DNA of 64,000 nt from CAZTTH01 sp964615975 (lineage in GTDB: Bacteria > Verrucomicrobiota > Lentisphaeria > JABSQK01 > JAJFLO01): the NCBI GenBank assembly GCA_964615975.1, contig CAZTTH010000018.1:1-64000 (forward strand), given 5' to 3'. The position numbers were made by a program, and so were the translations under genes. Numbering within the stretch: the stretch's first letter is position 1; each line of letters opens with the position of its first letter. The notes under the pieces are model-generated. The model saw only the letters and a list, made by a program, of their open reading frames with translations, was not told the origin of the DNA and did not search any database. Positions 1-8,015 of this stretch are shown here, in pieces.

Positions 1-192
1 GGAAGTCATTTTGTGAAAACGAACTGAATTTTAAGGTGCCGGATGATTTCGCTCTGATGCACCCCAGGTGATAGAGACTGCACGCTGTTGAATTTTGCCC
101 GATCCCGGACCAATCACCCAGGAAATCGTACAATTCATACTAATCGTCATCAGGTTTTGAAATTAAACTGATCTTTTGAGGGGGTGTAACGT

Positions 193-221
193 TCTTTCTG
201 TAATTTCATTTCCTATATGAT
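193..221 (+). promoter_or_regulatory. Possible sigma70-type promoter upstream of the structured RNA region
   Basis: A TATGAT hexamer at 216-221 has a weak -35-like TTCTTT at 193-198 with a 17-base spacer. It would start transcription near A228, where a GC-rich hairpin region begins. The -10 box is convincing, the -35 is poor, so this is inferred mainly from its position. Positions 1-192 hold no gene, repeat or RNA I recognise. Confidence 0.3.
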
Positions 222-227
222 ATGCTT

Positions 228-385
228 AGCCCGTTGGGGCTGGTTGATTGGACAGTAGACTCTGCCCGGTCTTCCGGACTCCGAAGGAGGTTACCATCCG
301 AGGGTGACCCGCTACGCGGGAATCGAGCCTCAGCCCGGCCCTCTCTTGCTTCCCGAATACTCCGGTAATATACTGTTCTGCCTTT
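228..385 (+). ncRNA. Candidate structured small RNA or leader, family not identified
   Basis: This stretch is much more GC-rich than its AT-rich surroundings and packed with short perfect hairpins: AGCCC/GGGCT (228-241), CCGG/CCGG with loop TCTT (266-277), CTCC/GGAG with loop GAA (near 279-289) and CCCGC/GCGGG with loop TAC (308-320). They are enclosed by an 8-bp closing stem, GGACAGTA (250-257) with TACTGTTC (371-378), with one G-U pair. A -10-like box lies just upstream. The architecture suggests a 130-160-nt non-coding RNA, or a leader for rlmN, which starts 55 bases later. It does not match what I know of 4.5S SRP RNA, tmRNA or RNase P. 6S RNA is possible by size only; the several separate hairpins argue against its usual single long stem. 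Strand is inferred from the promoter-like box. Confidence 0.42.
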
Positions 386-439
386 TATGGGGGCACTAGA
401 GGAAGTAAACTTTTTGCTTAATAGTCGATTAAATAATCA

Positions 440-1498
440 ATGAACTCAATAAAAATAAACAGTCTGCAAGAACAATTCGGTTGGAATTCATATCGTAGCA
501 TACAAATTCAACACGCTTTTTTTTCTGAACATTTACGGGCATTCAATGAAATAAAACCACTTCCCTTATTATTACGAAAGAAATTGGAAGCGACCACTTC
601 GGTTTTGTCGTTCGCAGTTACCACCATAAAAAAATCGAAAGATAGTCGAGCATATAAGGCCTTGTTTCGTTTGGTTGATGGTCTTTTCATTGAATCCGTG
701 CTGTTAAAAACAACATCATCGATTTGGACCTGCTGTATAAGCAGTCAGGTAGGGTGTGCGATGAAATGTTCATTTTGTGCTACGGGAATAATGGGGCTTC
801 ATAGACATTTAAATAATGAAGAAATTACCGATCAAGTGCTGTTTTGGCTCCAGTTTGTTAAGTATAACTCCGTTAAGGCATCCATTAAAAATATTGTCTA
901 TATGGGAATGGGAGAACCGTTGCATAATAAAAAGGAAGTTTTTCTAAGTATTAATGAATTGTGTAATCCCAATACATTTAACTTTAGCGCTCGTCACATA
1001 TCGGTATCGACCTCCGGTTTAGTACCGGTAATTTATGAATTTACCAACCAATTTCCTCAAGTTAATCTGGCTATTTCCTTACATGCCGGAACGGATGAAC
1101 TGCGACAAAAATTAATGCCTGTTAATAAGGCGTATCCCTTGGCGCTTTTGCTGGCAGCGATAGAGTACCATATTGCTAATACCAATCGCAAGGTTTTTAT
1201 CGAATACATACTGATAGAAAATGTGAATGATGGTGTGGAACACGCCTTTGAATTAGTAAAATTATTCAATGGTTTTCGTTATCGGAAATTAATTCATGTC
1301 AATTTGATTTATTATAATAAAACCAACAACTCAAATTATCGTGAATCATCCGGGGATAGAGCAAACAAGTTTAGAGCCATATTAAGCGACAACCATATTC
1401 AGTGTACGATCCGTAAAAATCTAGGAAGGGATATCGATGGTGCTTGTGGACAATTAGTAGTATCGAATGATCAGCTGGTTCAAGAAAAGGCGCATTAG
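440..1498 (+). CDS. rlmN: 23S rRNA/tRNA adenine-C2 methyltransferase RlmN (radical SAM)
   Basis: The 352-residue protein has the RlmN/Cfr signature throughout. The radical-SAM cluster motif CxxxCxxC is at C106, C110 and C113 (CAMKCSFCATG), followed by MGMGEPL, the RHISVSTSG segment, LAISLHA, and near the C-terminus DIDGACGQL, in which C336 is the cysteine that forms the transient methylene-linked intermediate. RlmN methylates C2 of A2503 in 23S rRNA and A37 of some tRNAs in the cytoplasm, using two SAM molecules. RlmN is preferred over Cfr because it is the housekeeping member and nothing nearby suggests resistance, but the two are close. Length is typical. No clear Shine-Dalgarno precedes the ATG. 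The next gene is convergent, 16 bases away. Confidence 0.88.
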   Translation: MNSIKINSLQEQFGWNSYRSIQIQHAFFSEHLRAFNEIKPLPLLLRKKLEATTSVLSFAVTTIKKSKDSRAYKALFRLVDGLFIESVLLKTTSSIWTCCISSQVGCAMKCSFCATGIMGLHRHLNNEEITDQVLFWLQFVKYNSVKASIKNIVYMGMGEPLHNKKEVFLSINELCNPNTFNFSARHISVSTSGLVPVIYEFTNQFPQVNLAISLHAGTDELRQKLMPVNKAYPLALLLAAIEYHIANTNRKVFIEYILIENVNDGVEHAFELVKLFNGFRYRKLIHVNLIYYNKTNNSNYRESSGDRANKFRAILSDNHIQCTIRKNLGRDIDGACGQLVVSNDQLVQEKAH

Positions 1499-1514
1499 TT
1501 TTGGTATAACGCAC

Positions 1515-2273
1515 TTATTTCGAAATGGCTTGATATTTTTGATACTCCGCTTGGTGGTTGGTGTGTTGTTCTTTTGCTTTTTCCAGGTTTTTGGTCGTTT
1601 CATTAACCTTCATTCGGTAATGCATGAGCTGTTCCAATGTGTCGTCTGCTTTTTTTTGACTCATGCGTTGGTTCCATTCGGAGCGCCATCTTTCCCATTG
1701 AGTTTCAGACATTTTAGCTATTTTTGCCATCGCAAGTGCTTCCGCTCGCACTTCGCGTTCGGTGTTTTCTAATTCGATTACTTTATGTTTATAGTATTCG
1801 AGTAACTGTTGGAGTTCTTCCACCTTTTTAGTTGATTGTACAAGTTCTCTTTCACTCACCAGTCTTTTGGCGATCGACTCGGCAACGTTGGCACGTTCTC
1901 TATAGGTTCCGGATTTGGTACGGACTTTGTCAATTTTTTTATTCAATTTTAACAATTCATCATTTTTCGCATCATATTTTTTCGTGGTTTTCTTAATTTT
2001 ATCATGATCAGGAGTAGCGAGATCGTTTAATTCTTGGAGATATTTTTCGATGTCGGTTAGTTCTGCTTCTAATTCTAATTTTTTCTTGGTTAAAGTATTA
2101 AGTTCGTTTTCCAACCTAAGTGCGGTTTTATTCGCCTGAGACGCATGCATTACTGCTTTATCAATTTCAGTTATTGTAACTGATTGAGATTTTGTGGCGA
2201 TTAAAAAAGCGGCAACGATTAAGCATGCTTTTAATGTAGTTATTGTAAAAAATTTCAGTTTAATTTCTTTCAT
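1515..2273 (-). CDS. Exported coiled-coil protein, function unknown
   Basis: About 252 residues: a short basic N-terminus, a hydrophobic segment (roughly residues 9-28, LKACLIVAAFLIA) consistent with a signal peptide or membrane anchor, then almost entirely charged heptad-like sequence rich in Lys and Glu, including LTKKKLELEAELTDIEKYL and a Glu/Lys-rich tail. The ATG at 2273 is chosen over an upstream TTG at 2291 because GAGGA lies about 11 bases before the ATG. I recognise no domain. It could be a periplasmic structural or tethering protein. Its neighbours, RlmN and RNase R, give no functional link. A long overlapping reading frame on the other strand is treated as its shadow. Confidence 0.6.
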   Translation of the reverse strand: MKEIKLKFFTITTLKACLIVAAFLIATKSQSVTITEIDKAVMHASQANKTALRLENELNTLTKKKLELEAELTDIEKYLQELNDLATPDHDKIKKTTKKYDAKNDELLKLNKKIDKVRTKSGTYRERANVAESIAKRLVSERELVQSTKKVEELQQLLEYYKHKVIELENTEREVRAEALAMAKIAKMSETQWERWRSEWNQRMSQKKADDTLEQLMHYRMKVNETTKNLEKAKEQHTNHQAEYQKYQAISK

Positions 2274-2383
2274 GAAAAGTTGTGTCCTCAATTTAAGGGT
2301 TATGGTTAATAAAAATGGTTGCTATAAGCTGACAAGCACTAAATAATAATTTGAATTGGTTCTCTCTCGATTTAATTCAAGTT

Positions 2384-4525
2384 TCATTTCGGTGATGGAG
2401 CAAAATCGAGGTAGCGTTTTTGTAAATCCAGTCGACATATTTGAACATTTAACGATGTTCCTAATTGATATATTTTTTTCGTTTTTCGACCACGTAATTG
2501 GCGATGGGATGCATTAAAATCATAAAAATCGTCAATCATTATAGAAACATGCACCAAGCCATACACATTTAAATCAGGCAAATAGATGAAAAGACCAAAA
2601 TTCTTAACTTCGACAACAATCGCATGATAGGAGATAAATTTTTGGGTTTTTAACTGTTCGCCAAAGAAGCGAAATATTTTTAAATCAATAACATCTCGTT
2701 CCGCCTCGGATGCTGTCAGTTCAGTTTGTGAGCAATGGACGGCAATTTCATTTAATGCTGATGGTGAATATGGAGATGTCTTTTTTGCCAACAAGGATTT
2801 CAGGATGCGATGAATTACCAAATCAGTATACCGCCTGATTGGCGAAGTAAAATGGGCATAATATTGCATTGCCAAACCATAATGTCCGACAGGCTTAACG
2901 GAATATTCTGCGCGTTTAAGCGACCGCAAAGTCGCAGTATACCATGCATGCGAGGTGGCATCGGATGAAATTTTATGGAGAAATTTATTTAAATTATCTC
3001 TAAAGGCGAGAGAACCGACTTCAAATCCAGCCAATTTTAACAGCTCTTCCAATTCCATTAACTTTTCTGAATCAGGTTCATCATGAATACGAAATATCTG
3101 AGGATAACCATTTCGCACGAGTGTGTGTGACACTAATTCATTTGCCATTAACATAAATTCTTCAACTAATTGATGGGCTTCATCATTGGGGACTGCTTTT
3201 ATTGATTCGATGTAACCTTTACTATCAGTGTTAATTTTGATTTCAGATCTCTCGAGCATTATCGCGCCGGAGCTCAAACGTTGATGCCGCAATTGTTGCG
3301 CCAGCTTGTTTAGATCATCCAGCATTTTAATCGTTCGCCGGTCAATATTCCATTGTGAGATATCAGAATCATTGGGAGAATTTATTAAGCGCATGGCTTG
3401 AGCATAGTTTAAGCGCATTTTGCAGTTAATTATCGATTCAAAAAACTGCACTTTGGTTATATTCATACTCCGGTCCAAAGTTACGAATACTGAAAAGGCC
3501 AGTCTATCAACTCCAGGTTTGAGGCTGCAAATATCATTCGCTAGTTTTTCCGGCAACATTGGGATGACTTGATCTGTAAAATAAACACTGTTGCCACGTT
3601 TATAGGCTTCCATGTCAAGTGCCGATCCTTGGGGAATAAAGTGACTGACATCGGCGATATGTATCCCAACTTTCCAATTTCCCCCTTTTAATCGATCCAA
3701 TGATAGGGCATCATCAAAATCCTTTGCCGTCTCAGGATCTATGGTAATAATAAACTTATTCCTTAAATTTAGGCGTGATGAAACGTTAAGTAATTCTTTA
3801 TTTAATTGGTTTGCATCACTCTGAACTTTTTTGGGGAATGGCAAGGAGAGATTGTACGCTTCGATAACCGACTTGGTATCAAATGCGGGATTATCAGTGG
3901 GGCCAATAATTTTAATTATGCTACCTTGCGGGTTTAACTTCGGATCGAGCCATGGTAATAATTCAATTATAACTCGATCACCAACTGAAGCCTCCTTGGT
4001 AATCTCAACCATGATATCGCGTGGGAAAGTCGATCGCAAAGGTTCAACGTAGTATAGGTTTCGATGTTTTTTAAGGGTCCCTACGATATTGGTCAAATTT
4101 CGATTAATAACTCTAATTATTACACCGTGGTATTTATCCGGTTTTATTGCCAAACCATCCTTTTTTTCACGAAGCAAAACCTGGTCACCGGGTAAGGCTG
4201 TAAATGTATCTTGTGCAGAAATATATATTTTTCGATTCCTTTTGATATCAAGCAAAAACGCACATCCATTACGAAAAAAATGAATGATACCAGAAATCAA
4301 TTCGACGGATTGACTTAATACATACCCCTTGTGCTGCAATTCGACTACTTCACCGAATTCCAACAATTCATCAATAATACGCTTGAATTTTTTTTGGTTT
4401 ATTTTCTCAATCCCGAAATAGGACATTAATTGAGATAAATCCATGGGGACATAGTTTGATGAACCCAAAAGCTCTATGATTGATTCTTTAGGGAAAGAAT
4501 AGGATGGACTAAATTTTGATTTCAT
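2384..4525 (-). CDS. rnr: Ribonuclease R, 3'-5' exoribonuclease (RNase II family)
   Basis: The 713-residue protein has RNase R architecture: an N-terminal winged-helix-like region (about 1-75, ending GYVLSQ), cold-shock-type OB domains (about 75-240), the catalytic RNB domain (about 255-590) and a C-terminal S1 domain (about 625-710, AIVVEVKNFGLFIYL). The RNB metal-binding motif is intact: TIDPETAKDFDDALSL, followed by HIADVSHF and RGNSVYFTDQVIPMLP. The enzyme degrades structured RNA processively and acts in rRNA quality control and tmRNA-linked mRNA decay. The presence of helix-turn-helix and S1 domains favours RNase R over RNase II. It is a single gene, with about 225 bases between its start and that of divergent rplM. 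Confidence 0.93.
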   Translation of the reverse strand: MKSKFSPSYSFPKESIIELLGSSNYVPMDLSQLMSYFGIEKINQKKFKRIIDELLEFGEVVELQHKGYVLSQSVELISGIIHFFRNGCAFLLDIKRNRKIYISAQDTFTALPGDQVLLREKKDGLAIKPDKYHGVIIRVINRNLTNIVGTLKKHRNLYYVEPLRSTFPRDIMVEITKEASVGDRVIIELLPWLDPKLNPQGSIIKIIGPTDNPAFDTKSVIEAYNLSLPFPKKVQSDANQLNKELLNVSSRLNLRNKFIITIDPETAKDFDDALSLDRLKGGNWKVGIHIADVSHFIPQGSALDMEAYKRGNSVYFTDQVIPMLPEKLANDICSLKPGVDRLAFSVFVTLDRSMNITKVQFFESIINCKMRLNYAQAMRLINSPNDSDISQWNIDRRTIKMLDDLNKLAQQLRHQRLSSGAIMLERSEIKINTDSKGYIESIKAVPNDEAHQLVEEFMLMANELVSHTLVRNGYPQIFRIHDEPDSEKLMELEELLKLAGFEVGSLAFRDNLNKFLHKISSDATSHAWYTATLRSLKRAEYSVKPVGHYGLAMQYYAHFTSPIRRYTDLVIHRILKSLLAKKTSPYSPSALNEIAVHCSQTELTASEAERDVIDLKIFRFFGEQLKTQKFISYHAIVVEVKNFGLFIYLPDLNVYGLVHVSIMIDDFYDFNASHRQLRGRKTKKIYQLGTSLNVQICRLDLQKRYLDFAPSPK

Positions 4526-4612
4526 CGCGGTAGTTTCGGTTGATTATGATTATGATTCGAGATTGAAAAAATATTGAAATACTGCATCAGGTAATTTTAA
4601 CTTAAATTCAAG

Positions 4613-4640
4613 TTGTAAATATTTCTCGTGATTTTATAAT
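4613..4640 (+). promoter_or_regulatory. Predicted sigma70 promoter of the rplM-rpsI-argC-argJ operon
   Basis: TTGTAA (4613-4618) and a perfect TATAAT (4635-4640) are separated by 16 bases, in the very AT-rich gap between divergent rnr and rplM. Transcription would begin near 4647, leaving a leader of about 105 bases. A second TATAAT at 4668-4673 lacks a good -35 box. Confidence 0.55.
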
Positions 4641-4752
4641 ACTACCTCATTTTTGATTAAAAATCATATAATGTTAAATTTAAAAATACGAATAGTGATA
4701 TTAATTCTGTTCATTCCGTTTCCATAATAAATAGTGAAGACATGTTATAAAA

Positions 4753-5178
4753 ATGAGAACTTATTTAGCAAAACCAAATGAAGTAAATCGCAAGTGGGTT
4801 TTAATTGACGCTAAAGACAAGATAGTTGGTCGTTTGGCGGTTAAAATTGCAACAATTTTGCGTGGTCGACATAAGCCAATATATACACCGCATATTGATA
4901 CTGGCGATTTTGTCATCGTAATCAATGCCAGCAAAGTCAAGTTTACCGGCAACAAGGAATCAGATAAGATTTATCAAAGTTTTTCAGGTTATATGGGAGG
5001 CCAGAAAAATTTTACTGCTCGTCAAATACGTGACAAAAATCCAGAACGATTGATTCATGACGCGGTACGCCGAATGATGCCACGCAATAAATTATGCCGT
5101 AGCCAATTATCAAAATTGCACATCTACCCTGGTGACAGTCATCCCCATCAAGCCCAACAACCTGAAACTGCCCTATAA
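4753..5178 (+). CDS. rplM: 50S ribosomal protein L13
   Basis: The 141-residue protein has L13 landmarks: the N-terminal WVLIDAKDKIVGRLA segment, the IDTGDFVIVINASK strand, the GQKNFTARQI segment and the conserved HDAVRRMMPRNKL motif followed by KLHIYPG. L13 is an early-assembling 23S rRNA-binding protein of the large subunit. It precedes rpsI by 35 bases, the near-universal bacterial L13-S9 pair. The ATG is preceded by AT-rich sequence with no Shine-Dalgarno, so initiation probably depends on an unstructured leader and ribosomal protein S1. Confidence 0.97.
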   Translation: MRTYLAKPNEVNRKWVLIDAKDKIVGRLAVKIATILRGRHKPIYTPHIDTGDFVIVINASKVKFTGNKESDKIYQSFSGYMGGQKNFTARQIRDKNPERLIHDAVRRMMPRNKLCRSQLSKLHIYPGDSHPHQAQQPETAL

Positions 5179-5213
5179 ACTCTTTAGTTAACATTTAAAT
5201 TATTCATAATACT

Positions 5214-5612
5214 ATGTCAGACTCTACTACTGTAATTCGATCAACTGGACGTCGTAAGGAAGCCAGTGCGCAGGTACGGATCTCCATTGGAAAAGGAGAT
5301 ATCAAAGTAAATAATTTACCGTTTGAGGAATATTTTGACGGCCTATCAATTTGTGGATATATCCTGCAACCTTTATCGGTTACAAATTCGTTGAAAAATT
5401 ACGATATCGCTGTTACCATCAAGGGGGGCGGGGTGATGGGGCAGGCTGGAGCAATGCGTCATGGTTTAGCAAGATCACTGGTAAAAATTGACCCCAATAG
5501 CAAGGGGGTGTTAAAGGAAAGTGGAATGCTAACACGGGATTCCCGAGTTAAGGAACGCAAAAAATCAGGCCAGCCAGGCGCGCGAAAACGCTTTCAGTTC
5601 TCTAAACGATAA
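5214..5612 (+). CDS. rpsI: 30S ribosomal protein S9
   Basis: The 132-residue protein has the S9 pattern: N-terminal TGRRKEASAQVRI, central VTIKGGGVMGQAGAMRHGLARSL, LTRDSRVKERKKSGQPGARKRFQFSKR at the basic C-terminus ending in K-R. The C-terminal tail reaches the P site and contacts tRNA. It follows rplM and is followed 37 bases later by argC, giving a ribosomal-arginine operon. No Shine-Dalgarno is visible before the ATG. Confidence 0.97.
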   Translation: MSDSTTVIRSTGRRKEASAQVRISIGKGDIKVNNLPFEEYFDGLSICGYILQPLSVTNSLKNYDIAVTIKGGGVMGQAGAMRHGLARSLVKIDPNSKGVLKESGMLTRDSRVKERKKSGQPGARKRFQFSKR

Positions 5613-5649
5613 GTATTGCATTAGTTTTATTTCGATAGAGTCAAGCACC

Positions 5650-6687
5650 ATGCCAATCACTAAACGCAAGGTTGCTATTGTTGGTGCAGCTGGTTATACA
5701 GGCGAAGAGTTGATCCGACTCATTATCCGTCACCCCCACCTTGAGCTTACAACAATTACCTCCAGAGAAAATCAAGGAAATCCTCTCTCTTCAGTTTTTC
5801 CGCGTTATTCCCATTTGGATATTAAGTTTACCTCGCCAACGATTGAAAACATTGAAAATTCCGCTGAAATAATATTTCTATGTTTACCGCATGGGTTGGC
5901 GGGTGAATATGCCAAGCCGTTATTGGAATCGGGCTTAACGGTTATTGACATCAGTGCTGATTTTCGCTTAAAAAACTCAGAAACATACAAAAAATACTAT
6001 CATAAGGAGCATCCCGCAGCAGATCTTCTCTCTCTGGCGGTTTACGGTCTTCCAGAAAAAAATCGCAATCTAATTGTTGATGCACAGTTAATCGCTTGTC
6101 CAGGATGTTATCCAACCAGTATAATTTTGCCTCTATTTCCTTTACTCAAAGAAAAGATCATTCGACCAACTAATATTATTGTCAGTAGTATGAGTGGCGT
6201 CACCGGCGCCGGCCGGAAAAATGAAACTCCATATCTATTTGCGGAATGCAATGAAAGCATTCGACCATACTCGATTATTAATCATCGGCATAAACCTGAA
6301 ATCGAACAAGAACTGATGGATTTTACTGATGGAATTCCAGTCAATCTTACATTCACACCTCATCTAGTGCCGATTAATCGCGGGATCTGTTCTACCATCT
6401 TTTTGGAGCCCATTGATGCACATTTTGAAATTGGCATGCTCGAAAGAATCTACCGTGAATTTTATCAAGCTGAACCATTTATCCGCATACTGCCACACGG
6501 AACATTATCCGATACCAAAAATGTGTTCCACACCAATTTCTGCGAAATCGGCTTTGATTACGATCCCATCAGTGGAAAAATAATATTAACTTCAGCAATT
6601 GATAATTTAACTAAAGGCGCTGCTGGACAAGCAATTCAATGCCTAAATATTTTATGCAATTATAATGAAATGGTCGGGCTAATGTAG
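5650..6687 (+). CDS. argC: N-acetyl-gamma-glutamyl-phosphate reductase
   Basis: The 345-residue NADPH-dependent dehydrogenase reduces N-acetylglutamyl phosphate to the semialdehyde, the third step of arginine synthesis. The N-terminal dinucleotide-binding loop is VGAAGYTGEELIRLI, the catalytic cysteine C153 sits in ACPGCYPTS, and the family motifs SGVTGAGR and FTPHLVPINRGI are present. Length is normal. It lies 19 bases upstream of argJ and is clearly co-transcribed with rplM-rpsI. Confidence 0.95.
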   Translation: MPITKRKVAIVGAAGYTGEELIRLIIRHPHLELTTITSRENQGNPLSSVFPRYSHLDIKFTSPTIENIENSAEIIFLCLPHGLAGEYAKPLLESGLTVIDISADFRLKNSETYKKYYHKEHPAADLLSLAVYGLPEKNRNLIVDAQLIACPGCYPTSIILPLFPLLKEKIIRPTNIIVSSMSGVTGAGRKNETPYLFAECNESIRPYSIINHRHKPEIEQELMDFTDGIPVNLTFTPHLVPINRGICSTIFLEPIDAHFEIGMLERIYREFYQAEPFIRILPHGTLSDTKNVFHTNFCEIGFDYDPISGKIILTSAIDNLTKGAAGQAIQCLNILCNYNEMVGLM

Positions 6688-6706
6688 TTTATTTCAATTA
6701 AAGACA

Positions 6707-7936
6707 ATGATGAAAATAATTAAAAATGGTTCGGTAACCAGTCCCAGTGGATTTAAGGCTTCAGGAATTTCGGCTGGTATTAAATCCAATGGCAGTTTGG
6801 ATATCGCATTGATAGTCAGTGATTTTCCCGCAGTTTATGTCGGAGCCTATACTGCCAATAAATTTGCTGCCGCTCCGGTTATATATTGTCGCCAATGTCA
6901 AATGGTTTCAGATACCATTAAAGCGATAATCATTAACAGTGGTAATGCCAATGCCTGTACAGGAAAACAAGGATTGGAAAATGCCCACTACATGGCGCAG
7001 AAAACAGCACAATGCCTTTCCTGCAAACCTGATCAGGTCCTCGTTTCATCCACTGGACGCATCGGCGAACAATTGCCTTTGGCTAAAATATTAAATGGCA
7101 TCAAGATTGCAGCGGAAAAATTAAGTGATAAGGGAGGAATTGACGCGGCAAAAGCAATAATGACTACCGATAGAACAATAAAATCATATGCGGTTTCAAT
7201 TGATATAGAAGGTGTTAAGGTGATTATCGGTGGGATTGCCAAAGGTGCCGGCATGATCGCTCCCGAATTAATTACACAACCTCCTCATGCGACCATGTTA
7301 TCCTACATTACCACGGATGCATTGATAGACAGAAGATTTTTTATGCAGAGTTTGGATTTATCATTAGATAAATCATTTAATCGAATAAGTGTGGATGGTG
7401 ATATGAGTACTAACGATACTTTTATTGCGATGGCCAATGGGGCAGCTGGAAATAGCATCATAACAACCGATGATCAAAAAGGTCTTTGTTTTCGTGAGGC
7501 ATTTAATCAAGTTGCCGCCGAACTGGCAAAAATGATCGTTCTGGATGGTGAAGGGGCGACTAAATTTGTAGAAATTACGGTTAAAAATGCAAGATCAGTG
7601 GAACAAGCTCATCGCGGAGCAATGGCGATTGCAAATTCATTGTTATGTAAAACTGCATGGTTTGGAGCGGATCCCAACTGGGGAAGGATTCTTGATGTGT
7701 TGGGATATTGTGATATCGATTTAGTTCCCGAAAAAGTTAATCTTTTCTTCGATAATGTTCAGGTTGTAAAGGAAGGTTGTGATGCTGGTACTCCATTATC
7801 GAAAAAGGAAGATGTATTAAAGCGACCGAGCTTCACTATTTTAATTGATCTTGGAATTGGTTTTTCACAATTCACTGCATGGACATGCGATATCAACTAT
7901 GATTATGTCAAATTAAACGCTGAATATCGAACCTAA
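6707..7936 (+). CDS. argJ: Arginine biosynthesis protein ArgJ (glutamate N-acetyltransferase)
   Basis: The 409-residue precursor is self-cleaved into alpha and beta chains before the nucleophilic Thr196 in the HATMLSYITTDA motif; KGAGMIAPE just before it is also diagnostic. Downstream, SVDGDMSTNDT, LDGEGATK and the AWFGADPNWGRI motif are intact. ArgJ transfers acetyl from N-acetylornithine back to glutamate (cyclic pathway); bifunctional forms also use acetyl-CoA. Which type this is cannot be decided by reading. Two in-frame ATGs lie at 6707 and 6710. It is the last gene of the operon; argB and argD are not in the window. Confidence 0.95.
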   Translation: MMKIIKNGSVTSPSGFKASGISAGIKSNGSLDIALIVSDFPAVYVGAYTANKFAAAPVIYCRQCQMVSDTIKAIIINSGNANACTGKQGLENAHYMAQKTAQCLSCKPDQVLVSSTGRIGEQLPLAKILNGIKIAAEKLSDKGGIDAAKAIMTTDRTIKSYAVSIDIEGVKVIIGGIAKGAGMIAPELITQPPHATMLSYITTDALIDRRFFMQSLDLSLDKSFNRISVDGDMSTNDTFIAMANGAAGNSIITTDDQKGLCFREAFNQVAAELAKMIVLDGEGATKFVEITVKNARSVEQAHRGAMAIANSLLCKTAWFGADPNWGRILDVLGYCDIDLVPEKVNLFFDNVQVVKEGCDAGTPLSKKEDVLKRPSFTILIDLGIGFSQFTAWTCDINYDYVKLNAEYRT

Positions 7937-8015
7937 ATGAGAGCTGTAGAGGGGGGGGAGGGAATTTGTCTCTCTGGCATCAAATTCAGATGCAAACAAC
8001 TATTTATATCCGCTT

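Noticed and set aside
228..385. Identification of the GC-rich block as SRP RNA, tmRNA or RNase P RNA
   Set aside because: The hallmark sequences of these RNAs (GGAA tetraloop domain, tmRNA termini, GAGGAAAGTCC of RNase P) are not present.
1467..1772. A 101-codon plus-strand frame overlapping the end of rlmN
   Set aside because: It lies antisense to the coiled-coil gene, has low-complexity Phe/Cys-rich sequence, no ribosome binding site and no family match.
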